Shown here in pieces: positions 25,946-32,318 of a DNA stretch of 32,318 nucleotides. The position numbers and the translations under genes were made by a program. Under the pieces are notes generated by a model, which had not been told where the DNA came from, made no database searches, and saw only the letters and a list, made by a program, of their open reading frames with translations. Source of the stretch: Micromonospora arborensis (GTDB lineage Bacteria > Actinomycetota > Actinomycetes > Mycobacteriales > Micromonosporaceae); NCBI RefSeq assembly GCF_003205615.1, contig NZ_PYBV01000034.1, positions 50,714-83,031 on the forward strand, given 5' to 3'. How positions within the stretch are numbered: position 1 is the first letter of the stretch; the number at the start of each line of letters is the position of its first letter.

Positions 25946-26545
25946 ATGGTGACAGTTCGGAGCCTGCCCGCCGTCGGAGTCCTGCTGGTCGCCGTCGCGC
26001 TCGCGGCCGGCTGCGGCAGTGCCGACCCCGGCCGACCGAACGCGGCCCCCTCCGACTCGCCCGTGTCGGCTCCAGCGGCCACCGGTCTTCCGAGCGTGCC
26101 GATGCCCTCGGCGATTTCGCCCACCGCGCCCTCGTCGACGGCGTCACCCTCCGCGCCGGCACCGCCCTCCGCTGAGGCGCAGGGTCCGACGCGGCGACGG
26201 CCGGCCAGCCCACCACCGGTGGTGCTGCCCCAACGCCCGGCCGGGGCACCCGGGGCGAAGCAGGTCGTCGACGCGTTCAAGGCGGCCGGCCTGAAGGTGC
26301 CGCACCCGAAGGACCGCTCGGTCGACTGCGGACCGGACGGGCTCGGCCTGGGCTGCTCCGAGCTGATCGCCACCGACGCCGTCACCGTGTACGTGTTTCC
26401 GGACGAGATCAGCGCCGGTGACATCGCGGAGACCTGGGGCGGCCAGTCGTACCGGCGCGGTGCGGTGGTGCTCAACTATCTCGAGGCGAAGACCCCGGCC
26501 GCCGAGCGCGCCCGTTACGAGAAGGTGCTCAACGCCCTTCGCTGA
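25946..26545 (+). CDS. putative lipoprotein
   Basis: A 199-aa exported protein. The signal sequence VTVRSLPAVGVLLVAVALAAGC ends in a lipobox LAAGC, with the lipid-modified cysteine at C23. A long Pro/Ser/Ala/Thr-rich linker (about 24-100) precedes a small C-terminal domain (about 105-199) starting GAKQVVDAFKAAGLKVPHPKD, with two cysteines (DCGPDGLGLGC) that could form a disulfide. The domain type recurs in actinobacterial lipoproteins of unknown role. The in-frame GTG at 25949 is an alternative start: CAGACT ends 6 bp before it, as in other leaderless genes here. Confidence 0.8.
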   Translation: MVTVRSLPAVGVLLVAVALAAGCGSADPGRPNAAPSDSPVSAPAATGLPSVPMPSAISPTAPSSTASPSAPAPPSAEAQGPTRRRPASPPPVVLPQRPAGAPGAKQVVDAFKAAGLKVPHPKDRSVDCGPDGLGLGCSELIATDAVTVYVFPDEISAGDIAETWGGQSYRRGAVVLNYLEAKTPAAERARYEKVLNALR

Positions 26546-26588
26546 GCGCCGGCTCGTGCCCTCGGTGCTCTGGGGCAGCGATGTCTGG

Positions 26589-26638
26589 TGAGCGGTATAC
26601 CTCTGTGTCATAAATATGACTCACAGGTATACCGCTCA
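26589..26638. repeat. 50-bp AT-rich near-perfect inverted repeat
   Basis: Arms 26589-26612 and 26615-26638 match at 22 of 24 positions around a 2-bp centre (AA). Each arm contains the smaller palindrome GGTATACC. The base composition is far more AT-rich than the flanks. It lies between the convergent lipoprotein and lhr genes and could be a bidirectional terminator, but its symmetry and composition suggest a dispersed palindromic element. Confidence 0.85.
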
Positions 26639-26790
26639 TTCGGGTGCGACAGGCCGGGTGGTGGTTCGTCCAGCTTGCGCATTGGTGTCGACCGATTTCT
26701 GGCAGGACGGGCACCGCTCCGGCCACCTGCGAAAGGACGTCAGCCGGCGCGCTGCCAACCGGCCCGTCGCCCGCAGCCCCGGCGCGGGTG
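26639..26790. other. 152-bp intergenic sequence without a gene
   Basis: Between the palindrome and the lhr stop I see no start with a ribosome site and no clear repeat. A reverse frame reads CPSCQKS, but it has no plausible start. Confidence 0.4.
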
Positions 26791-29700
26791 TCAGCCGCGC
26801 AGACGCAGGCCGCGTGGGGTGGCCCGGAAGCCGGCGGCGGTCAGGGCGTCGCGCAGTGGTGAGGAGTGCACGGCCTCGCCGTCGGCCCGCTCCACCGACA
26901 ACGCACCCAGTGCCCCGGAGTGGACGGCGTCGGCGAGCGCCTTGCCCGCTGCGGCGAGCGCGTCGGTGTCGTCGCTGAAAGACAACAGCGTCCGGCCGCC
27001 GCGTTCGACGTAGAGGACCAGGTCGCCGCCGACCTGCACCACCAGCGCGCCCGCCTTGCGGCCGGCCCGGTGCCCGGTCGCCGGGGCGGCCCCGTCGCCG
27101 GAGTCGACGACGCGCTCCGGCCAGGGCAGCGCAGCACCGTACGGGTTGGCCGGGTCGGTGGCGGCGAGCACGGTGGCCGGCGTGCCCCGGCCCCGGGCGC
27201 CGTCGGTCGGCTCGGCCAGTGCGCGCAGCCGGTCCACCGCGCCGGGCACCGCGAACTGCGCCGCGCCCAGCCCCTCGACGAAGTAACCCCGACGGGCGGC
27301 GCCGCGCTCCTCCAACGCCGACAGCACCGGGTAGACCGCCGAGAACCCGCCGACGACCTGCTCGGCCAGCACCGCTCCGCGCGTGACCACCCCGTGCCGC
27401 TCCAGCAGCACGTCGGCGAGGGCGGCAGCGCGTCGGGTCGGGTCGATGTCGCGTTCGGGCAGGCGTGACCAGCGACCGGCGACGGTCGGTGGGCCACCCC
27501 GGCTGGGCAGAGCAACCCGACCGGGCCGCCGGTAACGGGTGCGCGGCGCGGACGGCCGCGAGCGGTGTGCACCGCCGGCGCCGAGCACCGCGCGCAACGG
27601 GGCGAGCGTGTCGTTGGTGAGGTGCCCAGCCCAGACCAGGTCCCAGATCACCCCGGTCAGCGCTGCGTCGTCGGTCGAGCCGACCCGGTCGGCCAGCGGC
27701 CGGAAGAACAGCGCCTGCCCGTCGCCGAGCGCGTCGAGCACCGCGTCGTGCAGCGGGGTGCGGGTCAACGCCTCGTCGGGTGGCGGGAGCAGCAGCGGTG
27801 CGGAGTCCGCGTACGCCAGGGTGACCCAGCCGTCGCCCCCGGAGATCGCCCCCGACCCGGCCCAGAGCACCTCCCCGCTGGCGCACAGCTCGTCGAGTTG
27901 GGCGGGGGAGTAGTCCGCGACACGACCGGGCAGCACCAGCCGTTCCAGTGCGGAGGCCGGCACCGCCGCGCCCTGCAACTGCTCCACCGTCGCGGCGAGC
28001 GCCTCCACCCCTCGGGCGGACGAGCCGACCTGCTGCCAGCGGGGCAGAAACGTGGCCAGTGCGCGGGGCGGCACCGGCTCGATCTCGCGGCGCAGCGCCG
28101 CGAGCGAGCGGCGGCGCAGCATCCGCAGCACCTCGGCGTCGCACCACTGGGCGCCGGCCGAATCCGGGGTGAACTCCCCGGAGACCACCCGCCCGGTGGC
28201 GCCGAGCCGGCGCAGCGTCTGCTCGACGACGAACCCGCCGAGCCCGAAGCGGGCCGCGCAGCTGGCGGCGGCGAACGGCCCGTGGGTGCGGGCGTAGCGG
28301 GCCACCAGGTCACCGAGCGGGTCGGCCACCGGGGCGAGGTACGCCTCGGCCACCCCGACCGGCAACGCGACACCGAGGGCGTCGCGCAGCCGGGCGGCGT
28401 CCTCGACGCCCACCCAGCGCTGCTCGCCGGCGATGCGGACCCGCAGCACCCGCCGAGTGGCCTCCAGCTCGGTCAGCCAGGTCTCCGGCACGCCCCGCTC
28501 GGTCAACTCGGCGTCGCTCAGGTCACCGAGCACCCGCAGCAGCTCGACGACGTCTTCGGCGTCGCGGGGGCGGCGCTGCTCGGTCAGCCAGCGCAGCTGC
28601 CGATCGGTCTCGGCGAGCACGGCCGGGTCGAGCAACTCGCGCAGGTCGACCCGGCCGAGCAGCTCGCCCAGGAGCGTGGAGTCCAGGGCGAGCGCGGCCG
28701 CGCGCCGCTCCGCGAGCGGGGCGTCGCCCTCGTAGAGGAACGCGCCGACGTAGCCGAAGAGAAGCGACCGGGCGAACGGGGACGGCGCGCTCGTCTCGAC
28801 CTCGACCAGCCGCACCTTCCGGGTGGCCAGGTCGCGCATCAGGCCGGCCAGCGCCGGTTGGTCGAAGACGTCCTGGAGGCACTCCCGTGCGGCTTCCAGG
28901 GTGACCGGGAAGTCCGCGTACTCGCGGGCGACGTCGAGCAGTTGCGCGGCCCGTTGGCGCTGCTGCCAGAGCGGCTGGCGGCGGCGCGGGTCGCGGCGGG
29001 GCAGCAACAGTGACCGGGCGGCGCACTCCCGGAAACGGGCGGCGAAGAGGGCGGAGGTGCCGACCGACTCCTCCACGAGTTGGGTGATCTCGTCCGGTTC
29101 GAAGACCACCACGTCCGCACCGGGTGGCTCGTCGGCGGTGTCCGGAAGTCGCACCACGATGCCGTCGTCGGAGGGCATCACCTGGGCGTCCACCCCGTAC
29201 CGTTCGGCCAGCCGGCGGCCCACCGCGAGGGCCCACGGCCCGTTGACCCGGGCACCGAGAACGCTGTGCACGGCGAGCCGCCAGTCGCCCAGCTCGTCGC
29301 GGAATCGCTCGACCACCACCGTGCGGTCGTCGGGCAGGGAGCGGGTGGCCTCCCGCTGCTCGCGCAGGTACGCCATCAGGTTGCCGGCGGCCCAGTCGTC
29401 CAGCCCGCCGTCTCGCAACGCGGCCAGTGCCGCCTCGTCGCTCTGCCGCAGCAAAGTGCGCACCCGCGCGCCGATGGCTCGGCCCAGCTCCACCGGCCGG
29501 CCAAGCTGGTCGCCCTTCCAGAACGGCATGCGCGCGGCCTGCCCCGGAGCGGGTGAGACCAGCACCCGGTCGGGGGTGATCTCCTCGATCCGCCAGGACG
29601 AGGAACCGAGCAGGAAGACATCGCCGACCCGGGACTCGTAGACCATCTCCTCGTCCAGCTCGCCGACCCGGGCGGCCCGTTCGGCGCCGGCCAGGAAGAC

Positions 29701-31506
29701 CCCGAACAGTCCACGGTCGGGAATGGTGCCGCCGCTGGTCACGGCGAGACGCTGTGCGCCGGGACGGCCGGTGAGCAGGTCGGTGGCCCGGTCCCAGACC
29801 AGTCGGGGGCGTAGCTCGGCGAAGGCGGTGGACGGGTAGCGGCCGGAGAGCATGTCCAACACGGCGTGCAGCGCGGAGTCGGGCAGCTCGGCGAAGGGCG
29901 CGGCCCGGCGGATCAGCACGGCCAGGTCGCCGAGCGGCCACGGCTCCAGCGCCACCATCGCGACGATCTGCTGGGCCAGCACGTCCAGTGGGTTGCGCGG
30001 GTAGTGCAGCTCCTCGATCGCGCCGTCGGTCATCCGCTCGGCGACCACCGCGCAGGAGAGCAGGTCGCCGCGGTGCTTGGGGAAGACCACGCCCCGGGAG
30101 ACCGCGCCCACCTGGTGCCCGGCCCGGCCGACCCGTTGCAGCCCGGCGGCCACGCTCGGTGGCGCCTCGATCTGCACCACCAGGTCGACCGCGCCCATGT
30201 CGATGCCCAGCTCCAGGCTGGAGGTGGCCACCACCGCCGGGAGCTGACCGGACTTGAGCGCCTCCTCGATGTGCTTGCGTTCCTCCCGGGAGACGCTGCC
30301 GTGGTGGGCGCGGGCTATCACCGGCGACGCGCCGGTGGCTGTGCCGGACTGGGCCAGCACCTCGGCCGGTGGCCGGTTGCGCACCGGACCGGCGGGGCCA
30401 CCCCACCGCTGCGCGCCGGTTGCGGGGCCGCCGTCGCCCGCCGGGTCGTCGTCGGCCGACAGCCCTTCCGGTACGACGAGGGCGCCCCCGTCCGACGCGG
30501 AGGCCAACTCTGCGGAGGCCACCTCTTCGGCGGCCAACTCGTTGAGCCGGGCGCAGAGGCGCTCGGCGCTGCGTCGGGAGTTGGTGAAGACGATTGTCGA
30601 GCGGTGCTGCCCGATGAGGGTGAAGACCCGCTCCTCCACGGCCGGCCAGATCGAGGCGCGACGCGGCCCGGGGCCGCCGAGGTCGTCCTCCGGCGGCTGC
30701 TCCTGCTCGTCCAGGCGGGTCATGTCCTCCACCGGGACCTGCACGCTGACCTCGATGGTCTTCGTGCTGGCCGGCTGTACGACGTCGACCGGGCGGGCGC
30801 CGCCGAGGAACTGCGCGCAGGCATCGATCGGCCGCACGGTGGCGGAGAGGCCGATGCGCTGCGCCGGGGCGGGCAGCAGCTCGTCGAGGCGTTCGAGGGA
30901 GAGGGCGAGATGGGCACCGCGTTTGCTGCCGGCGACCGCGTGCACCTCGTCGACGATCACCGTCTGGACGCCGCGCAGCGAATCGCGGGCCGCGGACGTG
31001 AGCAGCAGGAACAGTGACTCGGGCGTGGTGATGAGGATGTCCGGTGGGGTGCGCGCGAAGGCTCGTCGCTCGTCGGCTGGCGTGTCGCCGGTGCGCATGC
31101 CGACGGTGATGTCGGGTGGTGCGACGCCCAGCCGGGTCGCTGCCTGCCGGATGCCGGCCAGCGGGGCGCGCAGGTTGCGCTCCACGTCGACGGCGAGGGC
31201 CTTGAGCGGGCTGACATAGAGCACCCGGCATCGTTGGCGAGCCTCGGCCGGGGCGGGCTCGCGGGCCAGCCGGTCCAGTGACCAGAGAAAGGCCGCGAGC
31301 GTCTTGCCGGAGCCGGTGGGTGCCACCACGAGGGCGTTGCGGCCGGCGGCGACCGACCGCCAGGCGCCGGTCTGTGCGGCGGTGGGCGCGGCGAAGGCGG
31401 CCTCGAACCAGGCGCGGGTGGCCGGGCCGAAGCCGCCGAGCACCGCGCCGGCGTCTGCGTCTGCCCCGGTCACCGGTCCATCGTGCCCCGCCGGTACGAC
31501 AACCAC
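26791..31506 (-). CDS. lhr: Lhr-type large DEAD/H-box ATP-dependent helicase
   Basis: Superfamily 2 3'-5' DNA/RNA helicase implicated in DNA repair. The 1571-aa product has Walker A APTGSGKT (62-69), DEVH (186-189) and SAT (221-223), a second RecA domain with TSSLELGIDMG and QRVGRAGHQ, then the Lhr winged-helix/beta-barrel core and the long C-terminal Lhr-CTD. Length and order match full-length mycobacterial Lhr. An acidic insertion (about 335-360) in the second RecA domain is unusual. The start is uncertain: GTG at 31506 is the longest; the in-frame GTG at 31473 (VTGADADAG) is also possible. The gene is divergent from the 31652 gene. Confidence 0.95.
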   Translation of the reverse strand: MVVVPAGHDGPVTGADADAGAVLGGFGPATRAWFEAAFAAPTAAQTGAWRSVAAGRNALVVAPTGSGKTLAAFLWSLDRLAREPAPAEARQRCRVLYVSPLKALAVDVERNLRAPLAGIRQAATRLGVAPPDITVGMRTGDTPADERRAFARTPPDILITTPESLFLLLTSAARDSLRGVQTVIVDEVHAVAGSKRGAHLALSLERLDELLPAPAQRIGLSATVRPIDACAQFLGGARPVDVVQPASTKTIEVSVQVPVEDMTRLDEQEQPPEDDLGGPGPRRASIWPAVEERVFTLIGQHRSTIVFTNSRRSAERLCARLNELAAEEVASAELASASDGGALVVPEGLSADDDPAGDGGPATGAQRWGGPAGPVRNRPPAEVLAQSGTATGASPVIARAHHGSVSREERKHIEEALKSGQLPAVVATSSLELGIDMGAVDLVVQIEAPPSVAAGLQRVGRAGHQVGAVSRGVVFPKHRGDLLSCAVVAERMTDGAIEELHYPRNPLDVLAQQIVAMVALEPWPLGDLAVLIRRAAPFAELPDSALHAVLDMLSGRYPSTAFAELRPRLVWDRATDLLTGRPGAQRLAVTSGGTIPDRGLFGVFLAGAERAARVGELDEEMVYESRVGDVFLLGSSSWRIEEITPDRVLVSPAPGQAARMPFWKGDQLGRPVELGRAIGARVRTLLRQSDEAALAALRDGGLDDWAAGNLMAYLREQREATRSLPDDRTVVVERFRDELGDWRLAVHSVLGARVNGPWALAVGRRLAERYGVDAQVMPSDDGIVVRLPDTADEPPGADVVVFEPDEITQLVEESVGTSALFAARFRECAARSLLLPRRDPRRRQPLWQQRQRAAQLLDVAREYADFPVTLEAARECLQDVFDQPALAGLMRDLATRKVRLVEVETSAPSPFARSLLFGYVGAFLYEGDAPLAERRAAALALDSTLLGELLGRVDLRELLDPAVLAETDRQLRWLTEQRRPRDAEDVVELLRVLGDLSDAELTERGVPETWLTELEATRRVLRVRIAGEQRWVGVEDAARLRDALGVALPVGVAEAYLAPVADPLGDLVARYARTHGPFAAASCAARFGLGGFVVEQTLRRLGATGRVVSGEFTPDSAGAQWCDAEVLRMLRRRSLAALRREIEPVPPRALATFLPRWQQVGSSARGVEALAATVEQLQGAAVPASALERLVLPGRVADYSPAQLDELCASGEVLWAGSGAISGGDGWVTLAYADSAPLLLPPPDEALTRTPLHDAVLDALGDGQALFFRPLADRVGSTDDAALTGVIWDLVWAGHLTNDTLAPLRAVLGAGGAHRSRPSAPRTRYRRPGRVALPSRGGPPTVAGRWSRLPERDIDPTRRAAALADVLLERHGVVTRGAVLAEQVVGGFSAVYPVLSALEERGAARRGYFVEGLGAAQFAVPGAVDRLRALAEPTDGARGRGTPATVLAATDPANPYGAALPWPERVVDSGDGAAPATGHRAGRKAGALVVQVGGDLVLYVERGGRTLLSFSDDTDALAAAGKALADAVHSGALGALSVERADGEAVHSSPLRDALTAAGFRATPRGLRLRG

Positions 31507-31545
31507 GACCGACCTGACGACGGAATGTGCCGGACAAAAGCAAAA

Positions 31546-31618
31546 AGCGCCGAAGGCGCGCTTAATACGTTAAGTCTCACTTAACTGCTTGCTTCTAAGG
31601 AGCAACATAAAGTAACTT
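31546..31618 (+). promoter_or_regulatory. AT-rich leader with several inverted repeats
   Basis: Within 73 bp there are GCGCC-GAA-GGCGC (31547-31551 with 31555-31559), CTTAA-TACG-TTAAG (31561-31574), GTTAAGT-CTC-ACTTAAC (31569-31585), TTGCTTC-TAA-GGAGCAA (31589-31605, one G-U) and AAGT-A-ACTT (31610-31618). The second and third share the central TTAAG and so exclude each other. Local GC is well below the window average. It precedes the gene at 31652. Confidence 0.65.
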
Positions 31619-31651
31619 CACTCCCAACGCGAACCGGGGTGAGGGGATTTG

Positions 31652-32038
31652 ATGGCCGGCGAGCAGCGCAACCTCGAACCGGGCACCGACGTGCTGATTC
31701 GCAAGGTTGACAGCCACCTTGCCGCGCTCCGCGGCGGCCTGCACGGCCCCGAGCTCGAACTCGCCGAACGCCTCGCCCGCTGCCTGCGGGAGCTGGTCCT
31801 GTGCACCGCCCAGGCCAGCGCCGCCGATCGCGGCCAGGTCCGCGTCGCCGTCCATTACTTCGTGCTGCGCCGCGAGAGCCGTGGCCGGTTGCTCTCGGTA
31901 CGGTCGCTGGCCGTCGCGGAGCGGGTGGTCGACCGGGTCGCGCGCCAACTGGGCCGCGTCGACCTGCTGGCCGAGCTGGCGCGCGACCGCCCCGCCCGCG
32001 ACGACGCGCAACCCATCAGCAACGCCCTCCTGCACTAA
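31652..32038 (+). CDS. hypothetical small helical protein
   Basis: A 128-aa protein I do not recognise. It is mostly Ala/Leu/Arg-rich helix with heptad-like spacing in ELELAERLARCLRELVLC and VRSLAVAERVVDRVARQLG. There is no signal peptide or membrane helix; two cysteines (in RCLRELVLC) lie eight residues apart. Its only visible context is the unusual AT-rich leader upstream and a long C-tract after the stop. The ATG at 31652 has GAGGGG 5 bp upstream; a TTG at 31649 is in frame but poorly placed. Codon use is typical for the window, so it looks native and real. Confidence 0.75.
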   Translation: MAGEQRNLEPGTDVLIRKVDSHLAALRGGLHGPELELAERLARCLRELVLCTAQASAADRGQVRVAVHYFVLRRESRGRLLSVRSLAVAERVVDRVARQLGRVDLLAELARDRPARDDAQPISNALLH

Positions 32039-32040
32039 CT

Positions 32041-32234
32041 CCCCCCACCCCACCCCACCCCGCCCCGCCCCGCCCCGCACCCCCGCCCCGCACCCCCCGC
32101 CCCGCACCCCCGCCCCGCCCCGCCCCGCCCCGCACCCCCGCCCCGCACCCCCGCCCCGCACCACCCCCGCCCGGGTTGATCAAGAAGTTTGCGTCAGGAA
32201 CGCCGGCGCGGATGACGCAAACCTCTTGATCAAC
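32041..32234 (+). repeat. C-tract plus GTTGATCA hairpin element, copy 2
   Basis: About 130 bp of CCCCA/CCCCG-type units (32041-32172) lead into a hairpin with arms 32175-32196 (starting GTTGATCAAGAAGTTTGCG) and 32213-32234. The arms pair at 21 of 22 positions around a 16-nt loop. The layout, the CGG-GTTGATCA junction and the place right after a gene match copy 1 at 15412-15521. Confidence 0.8.
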
Positions 32235-32318
32235 GCGGGGAGGCGGGGGTGGGCGGGGTGGGCGTGGGGGCGCGGGGTGCGGGACGCGGCGGGGGGGGCG
32301 GGGGTGGGGGGGGGGGGG
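32235..32318 (+). repeat. G-rich tract after copy 2
   Basis: The last 84 bases are nearly all G with single A, T or C breaks, the reverse-complement bias of the C-tract before the hairpin. The G strand could form quadruplexes. The final run of 13 G may mark a sequencing limit. Confidence 0.6.

Noticed and set aside
26636..26790. Small zinc-ribbon gene reading CPSCQKS on the reverse strand
   Set aside because: There is no usable start or ribosome site and the frame continues as an lhr shadow.
28523..31543. 1006-residue reverse frame overlapping lhr
   Set aside because: An alternative frame of lhr with Arg/Gly/Pro bias; the helicase motifs are all in the other frame.

Overview
The window is high-GC actinobacterial chromosome. 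Codon use is strongly G/C at third positions, GTG starts and GTGA start/stop overlaps are frequent, and several genes look leaderless. The content fits a Micromonospora-like member of the Micromonosporaceae; this genus call is inference from gene content and style, not a database result. The backbone thyX-dapA-rnj-(spacer genes)-ftsK-(spacer genes)-rimO-pgsA-cinA-clgR-pspA-pspM resembles the thyX/dapA/RNase J/ftsK/pgsA/clgR/pspA order known from Mycobacterium tuberculosis and related actinobacteria. I saw no tRNA, rRNA, CRISPR array, transposase or phage gene.

Layout. 1-3740: thyX (thymidylate synthesis), dapA (lysine/diaminopimelate) and rnj (RNase J), all forward, closed by a 23-bp hairpin at 3748-3798. 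3819-7131: a reverse block with an LPXTG cell-wall-anchored protein and two overlapping genes that share a YbjN-type domain. 7245-9707: ftsK, ended by a hairpin shared with a convergent small membrane protein gene. 10111-10530 (reverse): an SMR transporter of the SugE/Gdx guanidinium-exporter type, preceded by a clear guanidine-III (ykkC-III) riboswitch. 10641-13166: an ornithine cyclodeaminase/mu-crystallin family enzyme and a DUF2207-like membrane protein. 13235-18707: rimO, pgsA, cinA, clgR, pspA and pspM; the last three form an envelope-stress module.

18747-26545 is more accessory. It holds a 1204-residue multicopper-oxidase-like protein with three fibronectin type III domains whose copper motifs are all degraded, a Nei/Fpg DNA glycosylase, a secreted SH3-like protein, a CPCC zinc-binding protein next to a SAM hydroxide adenosyltransferase, and a lipoprotein. 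26791-31506 (reverse) is a full-length Lhr helicase. A small unrecognised gene (31652-32038) follows an unusually AT-rich leader with several inverted repeats.

The strongest items for a second look are the copper-site-less multicopper oxidase scaffold, the guanidine-III riboswitch with a possible anti-aptamer strand, the CTTAA/TTAAG repeat leader at 31546-31618, the two C-tract plus GTTGATCA hairpin elements at pgsA/cinA and at the window end, and the 50-bp AT-rich inverted repeat between the lipoprotein gene and lhr.
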